Shown piece by piece: positions 52,387-60,951 of a DNA stretch of 64,000 bases. The number at the start of each line of letters is the position of its first letter. The stretch's first letter is position 1. Both the position numbers and the translations under genes were made by a program. Origin of the DNA: CAZGVW01 sp964529265. GTDB taxonomy: Bacteria; Planctomycetota; Phycisphaerae; Phycisphaerales; UBA1924. The notes beneath the pieces are model-generated. The model saw only the letters and a program-made list of their open reading frames with translations. It ran no database searches and was not told the origin of the DNA. Location: positions 55,244 through 119,243 of the forward strand of contig CAZGVW010000288.1 of NCBI GenBank assembly GCA_964529265.1. The letters run 5' to 3'.

Positions 52387-54231
52387 ATGCCCGCACTCCT
52401 CCGCTGGCTCCTGAGGCTCGGACCCACCAACCCCATCTGCGTCCGCCTCGTGCAGGGCGGCTCGCGGCGGACGCGCCACCTCTACATCCGCACCGCCTAC
52501 CTCGCCGCCCTCACCACCATCCTCATGTGGTCACTCATCGTCGAGGCCACCGGCGGCGCGCTCGACTACCGCGCCCTCGCCTCCGCAGGCGCCACCTCCT
52601 TCGCCTGGACCGCCTACCTCCAGGTCGGACTCATCTGCGTCATCGCCCCCGTCTTCATGGCCGGCGCCATCGCCCAGGAAGCCAATCCCCGCACCTGGGA
52701 CATCATGCTCACCACGCCCCTCTCCGCCGCCCAGATCGTCCTCGGCAACCTCCTCGGACGCCTCTTCTTCGTCCTCGCCCTCCTCGTCTCCTCGCTCCCC
52801 CTCTTCGCCATCACCCAGTACTTCGGCGGAGCCCCCGGACGCACCATCTTCGCCTCCTACGCCGTCGCCGCCGGCGCCGCGCTCCTGGTCGGCGCCATCG
52901 CCATCTCCCTCTCCGTCTCGCGCATCGCCGGCCGCCGCGCCGTCTTCACCTTCTACATCGGCGTCGTCTCCTACCTCGCCGTCACCTGGGCCATCGATCT
53001 CCGTCTCCGCACCATCTACGGCGGCGTCTCGCCCCTCACCGCCCTCAACCCCTTCCTTGCCCTCGAATCACTCCTCGACCCCGCCGGCTACCCCCGGCCT
53101 GATCCCACCACCCTCGCCGACCGCAGCGGTCTCATCCGCCTCTGGTTCGGCAACCCCACGCTCGCCTGGATCCTCGTCAGCGCCCTGGGCAGCGCTCTCC
53201 TCGTCGCCGCCAGCACGCTCACCGTCCGCCGCGTCGGCCATGGCGGCGCCGGCGCCCGCCCCACGCTCCGCCGCATCCTCCGCCTCGGCGCCGCCGGCAC
53301 GCGCACACGCCCCCCGCGCCACGTCTGGCACAACCCCGTCGCCTGGCGCGAAGCCGCGGCTCGAGCCTCCACCCTCCCCAAGATCGTCGCCCGCTGGTCC
53401 TTCGTCGCCTTCGGCGCCCTCTGGGGCGTCGGCGTCATCATCGCCTTCCACTCCGGCAGCATCACGACCGCCGATTTCCGCTTCATCCTCCTCGCCACCG
53501 TCGTCACCGAACTCGCCGTCACCGCCCTCGTCGCAATGAACATGGCCGGCTCCGCCGTCTCACGCGAGCGCGAAGATGGCACCCTCGACCTCCTCCTCAT
53601 CACCCCCATCACCGCCTCGCAGTATGTCGGCGGCAAACTCCGCGGCCTCATCTCCTATATCGCGCCCCTGCTCGCCGTCCCCGTCGGCACGATCGCCCTC
53701 GCCTCGCTCTATGTTCTCCTCGTTACGCAGGGCGCCATCGATGGCCCCCAGGGCGGCGCCATGGTCAACGTCATGGTCGGCACAGTCACCAAGACCATCC
53801 CCGCGGTCCTGCCCGAGGGCGCCATCGTCGCGCCTCTCGTCGCCGCGCCCTTCATGGCCTTCTGCATCATGGTCGGATTGCAGTGGTCCATCAAGAGCAA
53901 AGGCGCCATCAGCGCCGTCATCTCGACCGTCGGCGTCGTCGCCGTCGCCGCGGGCGTCATCGGTCTCTGCGGCTGGCAGGCCGGCAACGGCATCCCCTTC
54001 GCCGGCCCCATCCTCGCCTGCCTCACGCCCCTCACCGCGATCCAACTCGTGCTCCACCCCGAAACCGCCGCCGAAGCCACGCTCGCGCAGGGAACCGGCT
54101 CACTCAGCGCCGCCCTCATCACCGGCGCGCTCGTCGCCGCGGGCGTCTACTGCGTCATCGTCTACGCCATGCACGCCAGCATGGTCCGCACCTTCGATAT
54201 GACCGTCCGCCGCCTCGCCGGCGCCAAGTGA
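52387..54231 (+). CDS. ABC-2 type transporter permease protein
   Basis: A 614-residue membrane protein with about twelve hydrophobic segments in two halves, as in duplicated ABC-2 permeases. Conserved ABC-2 features are the EANPRTWDIMLTTPLSAAQIV stretch (split here by residue limit: EANPRTWDIMLTTPLS, then AAQIV) and the similar EREDGTLDLLLITPITASQY in the second half. No ATPase gene is adjacent, so the partner must be encoded elsewhere. The ATG at 52387 starts just before the first amphipathic helix; the ORF extends upstream through low-complexity sequence. Substrate is unknown. Confidence 0.8.
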   Translation: MPALLRWLLRLGPTNPICVRLVQGGSRRTRHLYIRTAYLAALTTILMWSLIVEATGGALDYRALASAGATSFAWTAYLQVGLICVIAPVFMAGAIAQEANPRTWDIMLTTPLSAAQIVLGNLLGRLFFVLALLVSSLPLFAITQYFGGAPGRTIFASYAVAAGAALLVGAIAISLSVSRIAGRRAVFTFYIGVVSYLAVTWAIDLRLRTIYGGVSPLTALNPFLALESLLDPAGYPRPDPTTLADRSGLIRLWFGNPTLAWILVSALGSALLVAASTLTVRRVGHGGAGARPTLRRILRLGAAGTRTRPPRHVWHNPVAWREAAARASTLPKIVARWSFVAFGALWGVGVIIAFHSGSITTADFRFILLATVVTELAVTALVAMNMAGSAVSREREDGTLDLLLITPITASQYVGGKLRGLISYIAPLLAVPVGTIALASLYVLLVTQGAIDGPQGGAMVNVMVGTVTKTIPAVLPEGAIVAPLVAAPFMAFCIMVGLQWSIKSKGAISAVISTVGVVAVAAGVIGLCGWQAGNGIPFAGPILACLTPLTAIQLVLHPETAAEATLAQGTGSLSAALITGALVAAGVYCVIVYAMHASMVRTFDMTVRRLAGAK

Positions 54232-54270
54232 TTCCCCACGTCAACCCCGCCGCCCTTCCCGCTCTCCCTC

Positions 54271-54303
54271 CGCTATTGCCTATTGCCCATTCCCTATTGC
54301 CTC
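54271..54303. repeat. degenerate GGGAATA/GGCAATA-type repeat between convergent genes
   Basis: On the minus strand this reads as tandem 7-9-base units GGCAATA, GGGAATG, GGCAATA, GGCAATA. The same units followed by GCGGAGGG occur at 63733-63780. It lies between the ends of the ABC-2 permease and rpoN. Confidence 0.6.
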
Positions 54304-54307
54304 TGCC

Positions 54308-55849
54308 TCAGTACACCTTCCGCATCCGCGCCGAAGCGATCCCCAGTTGGCTCCGGTATTTCGCCACCGTCCGCCGCGCAATCTCGATCCCGCGCTTCTT
54401 CAGTTCCTCCGCCAGCGCATCGTCGCTCAGCGGGTTCGATTTATCCTCCCCGTCCACGATCTCCTGCAGCGCCGCCTTCACCGCCTCCCAACTGACATCG
54501 TCCCCACCCTCCGTCTGCGTCCCCCCTGAGAAGAAACTCCGCAGCGCCACCACGCCCCGCGGCGTCTGCACGTACTTCCCCGCCACCGCCCGCGACACCG
54601 TCGCCACGTGCACCCCCAACTGATCCGCCACCTGCGTCATCGGCAGCGGCCTCAGCGCCTGCGGCCCCTGCTCGAAGTAATCCCGCTGCGCCTCCGCCAC
54701 CACGTTGATCACGCGCAGCACCGTCTGGTTCCGCTGGTTCACCGCGTCGATCAGCCACTGCGCGTTCGAGAGGTTCGTCCGCACGAACTCCCGCGTCGAG
54801 CGCTCCACCGACCGGTCCCGCGCCATCTTCGCGTACGCCTCGTTGATCCGAAGGAGCGGCAGCCGCCCGTCGTTCAGCCTCGCGTAGTACCGGTCCTCCT
54901 CGTCGTCATACTCGATCACCGCGTCCGGGATGATCGCCGGCGGCGATTCATTCACCAGCGCCCTTCCGGGCGACACCGTCAGCCTCTGCATCCAGGCCAG
55001 CGCTGCCTTGATCGTCTCGATCGGCAGCCCCGTCTTCTGCGACACCTTCGGCAACCGGTTCTGCGCCAGATCCTCCAGATGCTCGGCCACCAGCGTCTTC
55101 ACCAGACTCAGATCCTCCTCCGGATGCTCCCGCTCGATCGCCTCGATCTGCAGCAGCAGACACTCCCGCGTGTTCCGCGCCGCCAGGCCCGGCGGCTCCA
55201 GCGCCGCCTGCAGCGTCTTCAGCGCCCGCTCCAGCGCATCAACCGAAGGCTTCACCCCCGAACCAGTCGCCGGCGCACGATCCGCGATCGCCTCCAGGTC
55301 CGTGTGGATGTACCCATCCGTATCGATGAACGAGATGAGCAGCTCCCCCGCCTCGCGCACCTCAGGCGTCGTCTCCGCCCACGACCACTGCTCCAGCAAC
55401 TGGTCCGTGAACGATGGCCCCCGCGCCGCCGTGTTCGCCATCGCATCCATCTTCCCGTCGCGCTCCCCGGCCATGCGCGACGCGGAATACGTCCCCTCCG
55501 TGTAGTCCGAACTCTGCCTCAGCCCCGCCGCCGAGTATTCGTTGTCGAACGCCTCGCCGTAACTCTTCTCCATCGATTCCAGGCGCTCGAAGTCCTTCGC
55601 GCCCGTCTCATCGATGTCCAGCGATTCGTCCCCCGTGCTCTCCGGCGCCTCCACACGCGCCCCGTCTTCCGGCGGCCCCTCCGACCCCGGCTCCGCCGTC
55701 TCCAGCGTGATGTTCGATTCCAGCTCCTGCTCGATCCGCTCCTCCAGCGCCAGCATCGGCAACTGGAGAATCTCCATCGACTGGATCATCCGCGGCGCCA
55801 GCCGCATGTGCTGACCCAGACGCATCTGTTGTGACGTTTCAAATCGCAT
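54308..55849 (-). CDS. rpoN: RNA polymerase sigma-54 factor
   Basis: A 513-residue sigma-54. Region I is the glutamine/leucine-rich N-terminus (QQMRLGQHMRLAPRMIQSME). An acidic linker (about 55-130) follows. The core-binding region precedes the helix-turn-helix TQVADQLGVHVATVSRAVAG (about 400-420) with KYVQTPRGV and SFFSGG. The RpoN box ARRTVAKYR that contacts the -24 element is near 490-498. All regions are intact, so promoters depending on enhancer-binding activators should exist in the genome. It is followed upstream on the same strand by recR. Confidence 0.97.
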   Translation of the reverse strand: MRFETSQQMRLGQHMRLAPRMIQSMEILQLPMLALEERIEQELESNITLETAEPGSEGPPEDGARVEAPESTGDESLDIDETGAKDFERLESMEKSYGEAFDNEYSAAGLRQSSDYTEGTYSASRMAGERDGKMDAMANTAARGPSFTDQLLEQWSWAETTPEVREAGELLISFIDTDGYIHTDLEAIADRAPATGSGVKPSVDALERALKTLQAALEPPGLAARNTRECLLLQIEAIEREHPEEDLSLVKTLVAEHLEDLAQNRLPKVSQKTGLPIETIKAALAWMQRLTVSPGRALVNESPPAIIPDAVIEYDDEEDRYYARLNDGRLPLLRINEAYAKMARDRSVERSTREFVRTNLSNAQWLIDAVNQRNQTVLRVINVVAEAQRDYFEQGPQALRPLPMTQVADQLGVHVATVSRAVAGKYVQTPRGVVALRSFFSGGTQTEGGDDVSWEAVKAALQEIVDGEDKSNPLSDDALAEELKKRGIEIARRTVAKYRSQLGIASARMRKVY

Positions 55850-55904
55850 CGTGGAGTTCGATAGAGCCTTCCGGTCGAGCCGCTCTCCTGAGCCGCTCGC
55901 CAGA

Positions 55905-56600
55905 CTACTCGATCGACTGCCTCCCCTGAATCGCGTCCGCCAGCACCGCCTTGCTCACATACTCGAGCTGGCTCCCCGCGGGCAGCCCGCGCGCCAGGCG
56001 GCTCACCTTCACACCCCGCCGTTTCAACTCCTCCGCCAGGTACAGCGCCGTTCCGTCGCCCTCCACCGTCGGATTCAGCCCCAGGATCACCTCGCGCACG
56101 CGCTCCCCGCCGCTGTTCGTCCCCGGATCATCCACACGCCTGAGCAAATCGCCGATCGTCACGTCGCCCGGCCCCACGCCCTCCAGCGGGCTGATCCGCC
56201 CCATGAGCACGTGGTACACCCCGCGATGCATCCCCGTCTGCTCCAGCGCCAGCAGATCCTTCGGCTGCTCCACCACCAGCACCAGCCCGCGCTCCCGCCG
56301 CGCATCCTCGCAAATCGGGCACGGATCCCGCTCCGTCAGGTTGTAGCACACCGAGCAGTGCTTCACGTTCCGCTTGACGTCCTCGATCGCGCGCGACAGC
56401 GCCAGCGCCTCCGGCCCCTTCGATTTCAGCACGTGAAACGCCAGCCGCTCCGCCGTCCGCCGGCCGATCCCCGGCAGCCGCGCAAACTCATCGATCAGCC
56501 TGTCCACGCTCTCCGGATACGCCGACCGCGCACCCTCCGCGCCCCCGCCCACCCGGCTCCGCGAAGCGCCCCCCGATCGTTTCCCGTCCTGTGACGTCAT
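55905..56600 (-). CDS. recR: recombination protein RecR
   Basis: A 231-residue RecR. The helix-hairpin-helix LPGIGRRTAER is at 42-52. The zinc finger cysteines are C82, C85, C94 and C97 (CSVCYN and CPIC). The Toprim domain follows with VVEQPKDLLALE and NPTVEGDGTALYLAEEL. The 27-residue N-terminal extension is Gly/Ser/Arg-rich and may be artefactual; a GTG at 56552 is an alternative start. RecR works with RecO, present at 25.8 kb. It is 55 bp upstream of rpoN. Confidence 0.95.
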   Translation of the reverse strand: MTSQDGKRSGGASRSRVGGGAEGARSAYPESVDRLIDEFARLPGIGRRTAERLAFHVLKSKGPEALALSRAIEDVKRNVKHCSVCYNLTERDPCPICEDARRERGLVLVVEQPKDLLALEQTGMHRGVYHVLMGRISPLEGVGPGDVTIGDLLRRVDDPGTNSGGERVREVILGLNPTVEGDGTALYLAEELKRRGVKVSRLARGLPAGSQLEYVSKAVLADAIQGRQSIE

Positions 56601-56685
56601 GCGCGGATCTTAGAGCCGCGCCCCTCCTCACGGCGGCACGACTCCTCGAGCGCTGTCCGAGCCGATTCTTCACAGGGGGGCGCCG

Positions 56686-56717
56686 TGGTGCAGCGGCTGC
56701 TCTGAGCCGCTGCACCA
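56686..56717. repeat. 13-bp-stem intergenic hairpin
   Basis: TGGTGCAGCGGCT (56686-56698) and AGCCGCTGCACCA (56705-56717) form a perfect inverted repeat with a 6-base loop. It lies in the 215-bp divergent gap between recR and the GT2 gene. No T-tract follows on either strand, so a REP-like element or regulatory structure is likelier than a terminator. Confidence 0.65.
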
Positions 56718-56815
56718 GAGATCACTCTCCCAACTCGCGTTCCAACCGAACTCCCCCAAACTCCACCTCTCCCCTTCTCTCCCCACCCCTCTCCCTCCGC
56801 CGATACTCACCCCCA

Positions 56816-57841
56816 GTGCTCGCCTCCATCATCCTCCCAACCCGCGCCCGCCCCGCCATCCTCGAAACCTGTCTCCGCCACCTCGCCGCGCAAACCCTCT
56901 CCCTCGAGTCCTTCGAAGTCCTCGTCGGCCTCGATGGCCCCGACGACGCTTCCGCCTCCACCGCCGATCGCGTCGCCCTCGACACCGGCCTCCGCGTCGT
57001 CGTCGTCCCCTGCCCCCGCCTCGGCGTCGGCGGAGTCAAAAACCAACTCCTCCCCCGCGCCCGCGGCAACACCCTCCTCTTCATCAACGACGATGTCTTC
57101 GCCCACCCCGCCTGCCTCGAATCCCACCTCGCCGCCCAGCGCGAAGCCCTCCGCACGCGCCCCCGTGGCGCCATGATCCTCGGCGCCTCCCCCTGGGCCG
57201 TGCGCGAGCCCGATTCCCTCTTCGATCGCCTCATCCGCGAAACCTCGATGATCTTCTTCTACGACCGCATGCCCGAATCCCCTCCCGACTTCGATCCCGA
57301 TCACGACTGGGGCTTCCGTCACGCCTGGAATCTCAATCTCTCCGTCCCCGCCGACGCCGTGCGCGAAGTGGGGGGCTTCAACCGCGATCCCGCCAACCTC
57401 TACGGCTACGAAGATCTCGAACTCGCCTGGCGCCTCTCGCGCCACCTGCGCATGCCCGTCCTCTTCCGCCCGAACGCCCGCGCGCTCCACCACCACTTCT
57501 ACGACCCCGATGGCTACCTCCTCCGCGAGCAGCGCCTCGGTCACGCCGCCCTCGGCTTCGCGCGCATCGCCCCCGAATGCGCCCGCGAAGTCTTCCGCCG
57601 CGACATCACCACCGAAGAAGAAGCCGACTGCTCCCGCGCCGCCATCGAGCGCGAATCCCCCTCACTCGCGCCACTCCTCGAATCCTTCCGCCGCCTCGCC
57701 CACATCCCCGCCAACTCAATCTCCGGCCCCCATGCCCCCGACCTCCTCCGCCTCATCTACCAGCAGCACCTCCCACTCAAGCGCCTCGCCTGGCGTCAGG
57801 GCCTCCTCGCGGCCGCGTCCCGCACTCATTTCCCTGAGTGA
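56816..57841 (+). CDS. glycosyltransferase family 2
   Basis: A 341-residue GT-A glycosyltransferase. It begins ASIILPTRARPAILETCL, has the nucleotide-binding VGLDGPDD and the metal-binding LLFINDDVF in place of a DxD motif. The acceptor/base region is VGGFNRDPANLYGYEDLELAWRL, with the ED and WR pair typical of GT2/Glyco_tranf_2_4 enzymes. The start is a GTG at 56816; upstream in-frame sequence overlaps recR and the hairpin. The coding strand is extremely C-rich. The acceptor is unknown. Confidence 0.85.
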   Translation: MLASIILPTRARPAILETCLRHLAAQTLSLESFEVLVGLDGPDDASASTADRVALDTGLRVVVVPCPRLGVGGVKNQLLPRARGNTLLFINDDVFAHPACLESHLAAQREALRTRPRGAMILGASPWAVREPDSLFDRLIRETSMIFFYDRMPESPPDFDPDHDWGFRHAWNLNLSVPADAVREVGGFNRDPANLYGYEDLELAWRLSRHLRMPVLFRPNARALHHHFYDPDGYLLREQRLGHAALGFARIAPECAREVFRRDITTEEEADCSRAAIERESPSLAPLLESFRRLAHIPANSISGPHAPDLLRLIYQQHLPLKRLAWRQGLLAAASRTHFPE

Positions 57842-57905
57842 GAGAGCGCCGCGGCTCCCGTCGCGCACGGGCCGCCATCGCCCTGCTATGCTCCCCCTCC
57901 CGAGC

Positions 57906-57991
57906 GCCGGAGTGGCGGAACTGGCAGACGCGATGGATTCAAAATCCATTGGGGCTCACACCCCGTGTGGGTTCGACTCCCACCTTCGGCA
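57906..57991 (+). tRNA. tRNA-Leu (anticodon CAA)
   Basis: An 86-base class II tRNA. The acceptor stem GCCGGAG/CTTCGGC includes one G-T pair. The anticodon stem ATGGA/TCCAT encloses loop TTCAAAA with anticodon CAA (codon TTG). A long variable arm (GGGGCTCACACCCC region) and the T-loop TTCGACT are present. The discriminator is A at 57991 and no CCA is encoded. Confidence 0.97.
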
Positions 57992-58086
57992 TTCGAGCGC
58001 ACCGCGGCGGCGCGGGCGCGCCGACAGACTGGCACAGACGTTCACACAGCACATCGATCACACTCGAAGAGAGGGGCTCAGCAGGC

Positions 58087-58389
58087 ATGGCCGATCAATC
58101 GAACAACGAGCAGCGGCAGGTTCAGATCCGGATCGACGAATCGCACATGAACACCACCTATGCGAACACGATCCGCACGACCACCACGCCCGATGAGGTG
58201 GTGCTCGATTTCGGCATGAACCTGCCGATGCAGCAGGGCTCGCAGCAGCAGCCGATGATGATCTTCTCGGTGGGGTCGCGCATCATCCTGAACTGGGCCG
58301 GCGCCAAGCGGCTGGCGGGGAGCCTGGGCCAGGCGGTGCGCAACTACGAAGAGCACCAGGGCGAGATCCAGCTGAACAGAGGGCAGTGA
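58087..58389 (+). CDS. DUF3467 domain protein
   Basis: A 100-residue protein that is almost entirely a DUF3467 domain. QIRIDESHMNTTYANTIRTT, PDEVVLDFGMN and RIILNWAGAKRLAGSLGQAV are the conserved segments. The molecular role of this small family is unknown. The ATG at 58087 is preferred, since the ORF upstream runs through the tRNA-Leu. It lies 95 bp after the tRNA and converges with pheA; a hairpin repeat separates the two stops. Confidence 0.88.
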   Translation: MADQSNNEQRQVQIRIDESHMNTTYANTIRTTTTPDEVVLDFGMNLPMQQGSQQQPMMIFSVGSRIILNWAGAKRLAGSLGQAVRNYEEHQGEIQLNRGQ

Positions 58390-58400
58390 CTGCCTGAACA

Positions 58401-58434
58401 AAGACCCGGCTCGGAGAGCCGGGCCACCAGGAAG
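58401..58434. repeat. dispersed hairpin repeat, copy 1
   Basis: The stem CCCGGCTC/GAGCCGGG (58405-58412 with 58416-58423) has a GGA loop, flanked by AAGA on the left and CCACCAGGAAG on the right. A nearly identical 33-base unit is at 62113-62145. It lies between convergent genes. It might terminate both, but no T-tract is present. Confidence 0.7.
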
Positions 58435-58454
58435 CGGCCGGGCCACCGGCGCAC

Positions 58455-59654
58455 TCACAAAATGCGCTTGGCCCGCGGGTAACTGCCCAGCACGGTCACC
58501 TCGCGGCAGTGCGCGGCGGATTCGCGGATGGCGAACTGCACCGCGGCGTCGCCGCGGTGGCCCTGCGCATCGATGAAGAACGTGTAGTGCCAGTTCTCGC
58601 GGCCGCTGGGGCGCTTGTCGATGTGCGTCAGGTTCACGCCGGCGCGGTCGAAGACGCTGAGCACGCCCACCAGCGCGCCGGGCTTGTCCGCCGTGGTGAA
58701 CATGATCGAGGTCTTGTCGTCGCCCGAGGGCTGCGCCGCCTGCTTCGCGAGAACGAAGAAGCGCGTGATGTTGTTCGGGTTGTCCTCGACGTCTTCAAAC
58801 AGCGGCTCGAGCCCGTTCAGTTGCCCGGCGAGGAGCGAGCCGATCGCGGCTGAGCCCGATTTCGGATCGCGGTCGTGATCCTGCCGCGCCATGGCCACGG
58901 CCCTGCTCGAACTCGGCGCGGGCACGAGTTCGACGGAGGGGAACTGGCTGGCGAGCCACTTGCGGCACTGGCTGAAGATCTCGTGCTTGGAATAGATGCG
59001 CTTCACCTCATCGGGCGCGCAGCCCGCGAAGAGGTGGTGCCGGATGGTCACGAGCACCTCGGCGTAGATCGTGACGCCGCTCTCGCGGTGGTCCTTGAAC
59101 GCGTCGAGCGTTTCGACGATGCCGCCGCCGGTCGAGTTCTCGATGGGCACGAGGCCGTAATCGATGTGCCCGCGCGCCACCTCGGCGAACACCGCGGCGA
59201 TGTCGTGCACATCGTCGAACTCGACGGATGACCCGAAGTGCGCCGTCGCGGCCACGTGGCTGAAGGAGCCGGGCGGCCCGAGGTAGCCGATGCGCAGCGG
59301 CTGCTCCAGCGCGAAGGAGCCGCTCATGAGTTCGCGGTAGATGGCCTCCAGCGCGCGATCGGGCAGCGGGCCCTCGTTCGCCGCGAGCACGCGCTTCAGC
59401 ACATCCGACTCGCGGTGGGGGGCGTAGATCGGGATGCCGCCGGCGCGCTTCAGCGCGCCGACCTCGACCACCACGCGGGCCCGCTCATTGAGCAGGCGGA
59501 TGAGATTCGCATCGAGGTCGTTGATGCGCGTGCGCAGGGCGGCGAGGCGGGCCTGGTCGGGGGCCCCCGCAGGCTGGGGGGCGCCGGGCGGACTTCCGGG
59601 GGTGGAACCCGGGGCGTGTTTTTCGGAACCAGAGGGCGGCATCTCCGTCATCAT
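58455..59654 (-). CDS. pheA: bifunctional chorismate mutase/prephenate dehydratase
   Basis: A 399-residue P-protein for phenylalanine synthesis. The chorismate mutase domain (about 37-120) contains LRTRINDLDANLIRLLNERA and the later IYRELMSGS. The prephenate dehydratase domain has YLGPPGSFSHVAA and DYGLVPIENSTGG, and NNITRFFVLAK near its end. A C-terminal ACT domain (DKPGALVGVLSVFDRAGVNL, then HIDKRPSGRENW) should bind phenylalanine for feedback inhibition. Two adjacent ATGs (59654 and 59651) are possible starts; no clear ribosome-binding site is seen. The first 35 residues are Pro/Gly-rich. Confidence 0.95.
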   Translation of the reverse strand: MMTEMPPSGSEKHAPGSTPGSPPGAPQPAGAPDQARLAALRTRINDLDANLIRLLNERARVVVEVGALKRAGGIPIYAPHRESDVLKRVLAANEGPLPDRALEAIYRELMSGSFALEQPLRIGYLGPPGSFSHVAATAHFGSSVEFDDVHDIAAVFAEVARGHIDYGLVPIENSTGGGIVETLDAFKDHRESGVTIYAEVLVTIRHHLFAGCAPDEVKRIYSKHEIFSQCRKWLASQFPSVELVPAPSSSRAVAMARQDHDRDPKSGSAAIGSLLAGQLNGLEPLFEDVEDNPNNITRFFVLAKQAAQPSGDDKTSIMFTTADKPGALVGVLSVFDRAGVNLTHIDKRPSGRENWHYTFFIDAQGHRGDAAVQFAIRESAAHCREVTVLGSYPRAKRIL

Positions 59655-59912
59655 CGGCAAAGGGCGCACGGTCGCCAAGTCGGGGGTGGGGAGTATTCCG
59701 TTCGGCTGCGTCCGGGCGCGTCGTGGTCCGATGAGTGGGATTGGCGCGGCAGCCGCCCGGTCCCCGGATGCCCCGGCTCTGGGGAACCGTGGGTCTGGAC
59801 GTTCGGGGGTCCCGGGGCGTCCGGGGGCCGGGGGCTTGCCGCGGCCTGAACCTAGGATTGCCGCGGAACCGCGGCTGGAAGAGGAGAGAGGAACCGACCC
59901 TCGGGAGCCTGG

Positions 59913-60896
59913 ATGATCGCGCTCGCGCCAGATTTCGCGCCGGGAGTGGTTCAGACGCTTGGTTCGTCCGGCGGGCCGGGCGGCGTGGCGCTGATGGTGG
60001 CGCTCATCGGCGGGCTGGTGCTGTGGGGGGCGGGCCGGCGCGTGTTGAAGCCGATGTTCGTGATGCTGTGCGCGCTGTTCCTTGCGTTCGCGGGGTTCCT
60101 GCTGGCGCCGGTGAACGCGTTTGAATATGCGCCGCTGGTTGGCCTGGCGGGGGGCGCGGTGATCGGGGCGATCACGGGGATGATGCTGTATCGCCTGTCG
60201 ATGGCGCTCTCGCTGGGCGTGGTGCTGGCGCTGGTGTTTCCCGTGGCGACCGGCGCGGTGCTGCGCGCGAATCCCGATCTGCTGAGCGCGGCGAATCACA
60301 CGCCGCTTTCGAGCGAGGAACTGCTGCTCGAGGGCGTGCCGGTGCAGGGGCAGCCCCCGGAGGGGAAGGCGGAAGGGAACGCGGCGCTGGATCAGTGGCA
60401 CGCTTCAAGCGGATCGAGCGCGCTGGATGATTTCAATGCGCACATCGAGGGGCGCACGGCGGACGCGGCGCGCGAGGTGATGGAGAACATCACGGCGGAG
60501 CAGGCGATCGATGTGATGCGGCCGCTGGTGGAGCGGGCGCAGCGCTTCGGCGGCGAGGTGGTGAAGGAGGCGTGGGCGGAGTGGCAATCGCTGGCCGTGC
60601 GCGAGCGGCTGGTGCTGGGGGGCGCGGGGCTGCTGGGGCTCATGGTGGGCGTGCTGGCGGGATTGACGCGGCCGGGGATGGTGGCGTCGGTGACGACGGC
60701 GGGCGCGGGGGCCGCGGCGTGGGTTCCCGCGGCGGGGAGCCTGATCAAGTCCAATAACCTGACCGGGGCGGAGCAACTGCCGGATTCGGTGGCGCAGTGG
60801 CTGATCGTGTGGGCCGCGGCGGCGCTGATTGGCGTGTTCGTGCAGGTTATGACGATGAGACGGCGCGCCGATAAGTCCGAGAGCAAGGGCGCGTGA
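59913..60896 (+). CDS. multi-pass membrane protein of unknown function
   Basis: A 327-residue membrane protein. Four hydrophobic segments lie at about 24-42, 48-66, 72-90 and 96-116. A soluble loop (about 120-205, with AAREVMENITAEQAIDVMRP) follows, then three more segments at 215-235, 240-260 and 285-312. The C-terminus is charged. I do not recognise a family. GGGAG lies about 8 bases before the ATG. It is followed 55 bp later by a second membrane protein of similar character, so they probably form one unit. Confidence 0.65.
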   Translation: MIALAPDFAPGVVQTLGSSGGPGGVALMVALIGGLVLWGAGRRVLKPMFVMLCALFLAFAGFLLAPVNAFEYAPLVGLAGGAVIGAITGMMLYRLSMALSLGVVLALVFPVATGAVLRANPDLLSAANHTPLSSEELLLEGVPVQGQPPEGKAEGNAALDQWHASSGSSALDDFNAHIEGRTADAAREVMENITAEQAIDVMRPLVERAQRFGGEVVKEAWAEWQSLAVRERLVLGGAGLLGLMVGVLAGLTRPGMVASVTTAGAGAAAWVPAAGSLIKSNNLTGAEQLPDSVAQWLIVWAAAALIGVFVQVMTMRRRADKSESKGA

Positions 60897-60951
60897 GCCG
60901 CCGGCGTCGGCGGCGATGCGCCGCCCGACCCGAGCAAGAGGCTCGCACGCC

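Noticed and set aside
57842..58100. A replication origin proper at the skew switch
   Set aside because: No dnaA, dnaN or clear DnaA boxes and no AT-rich unwinding region; only the composition change is reported.
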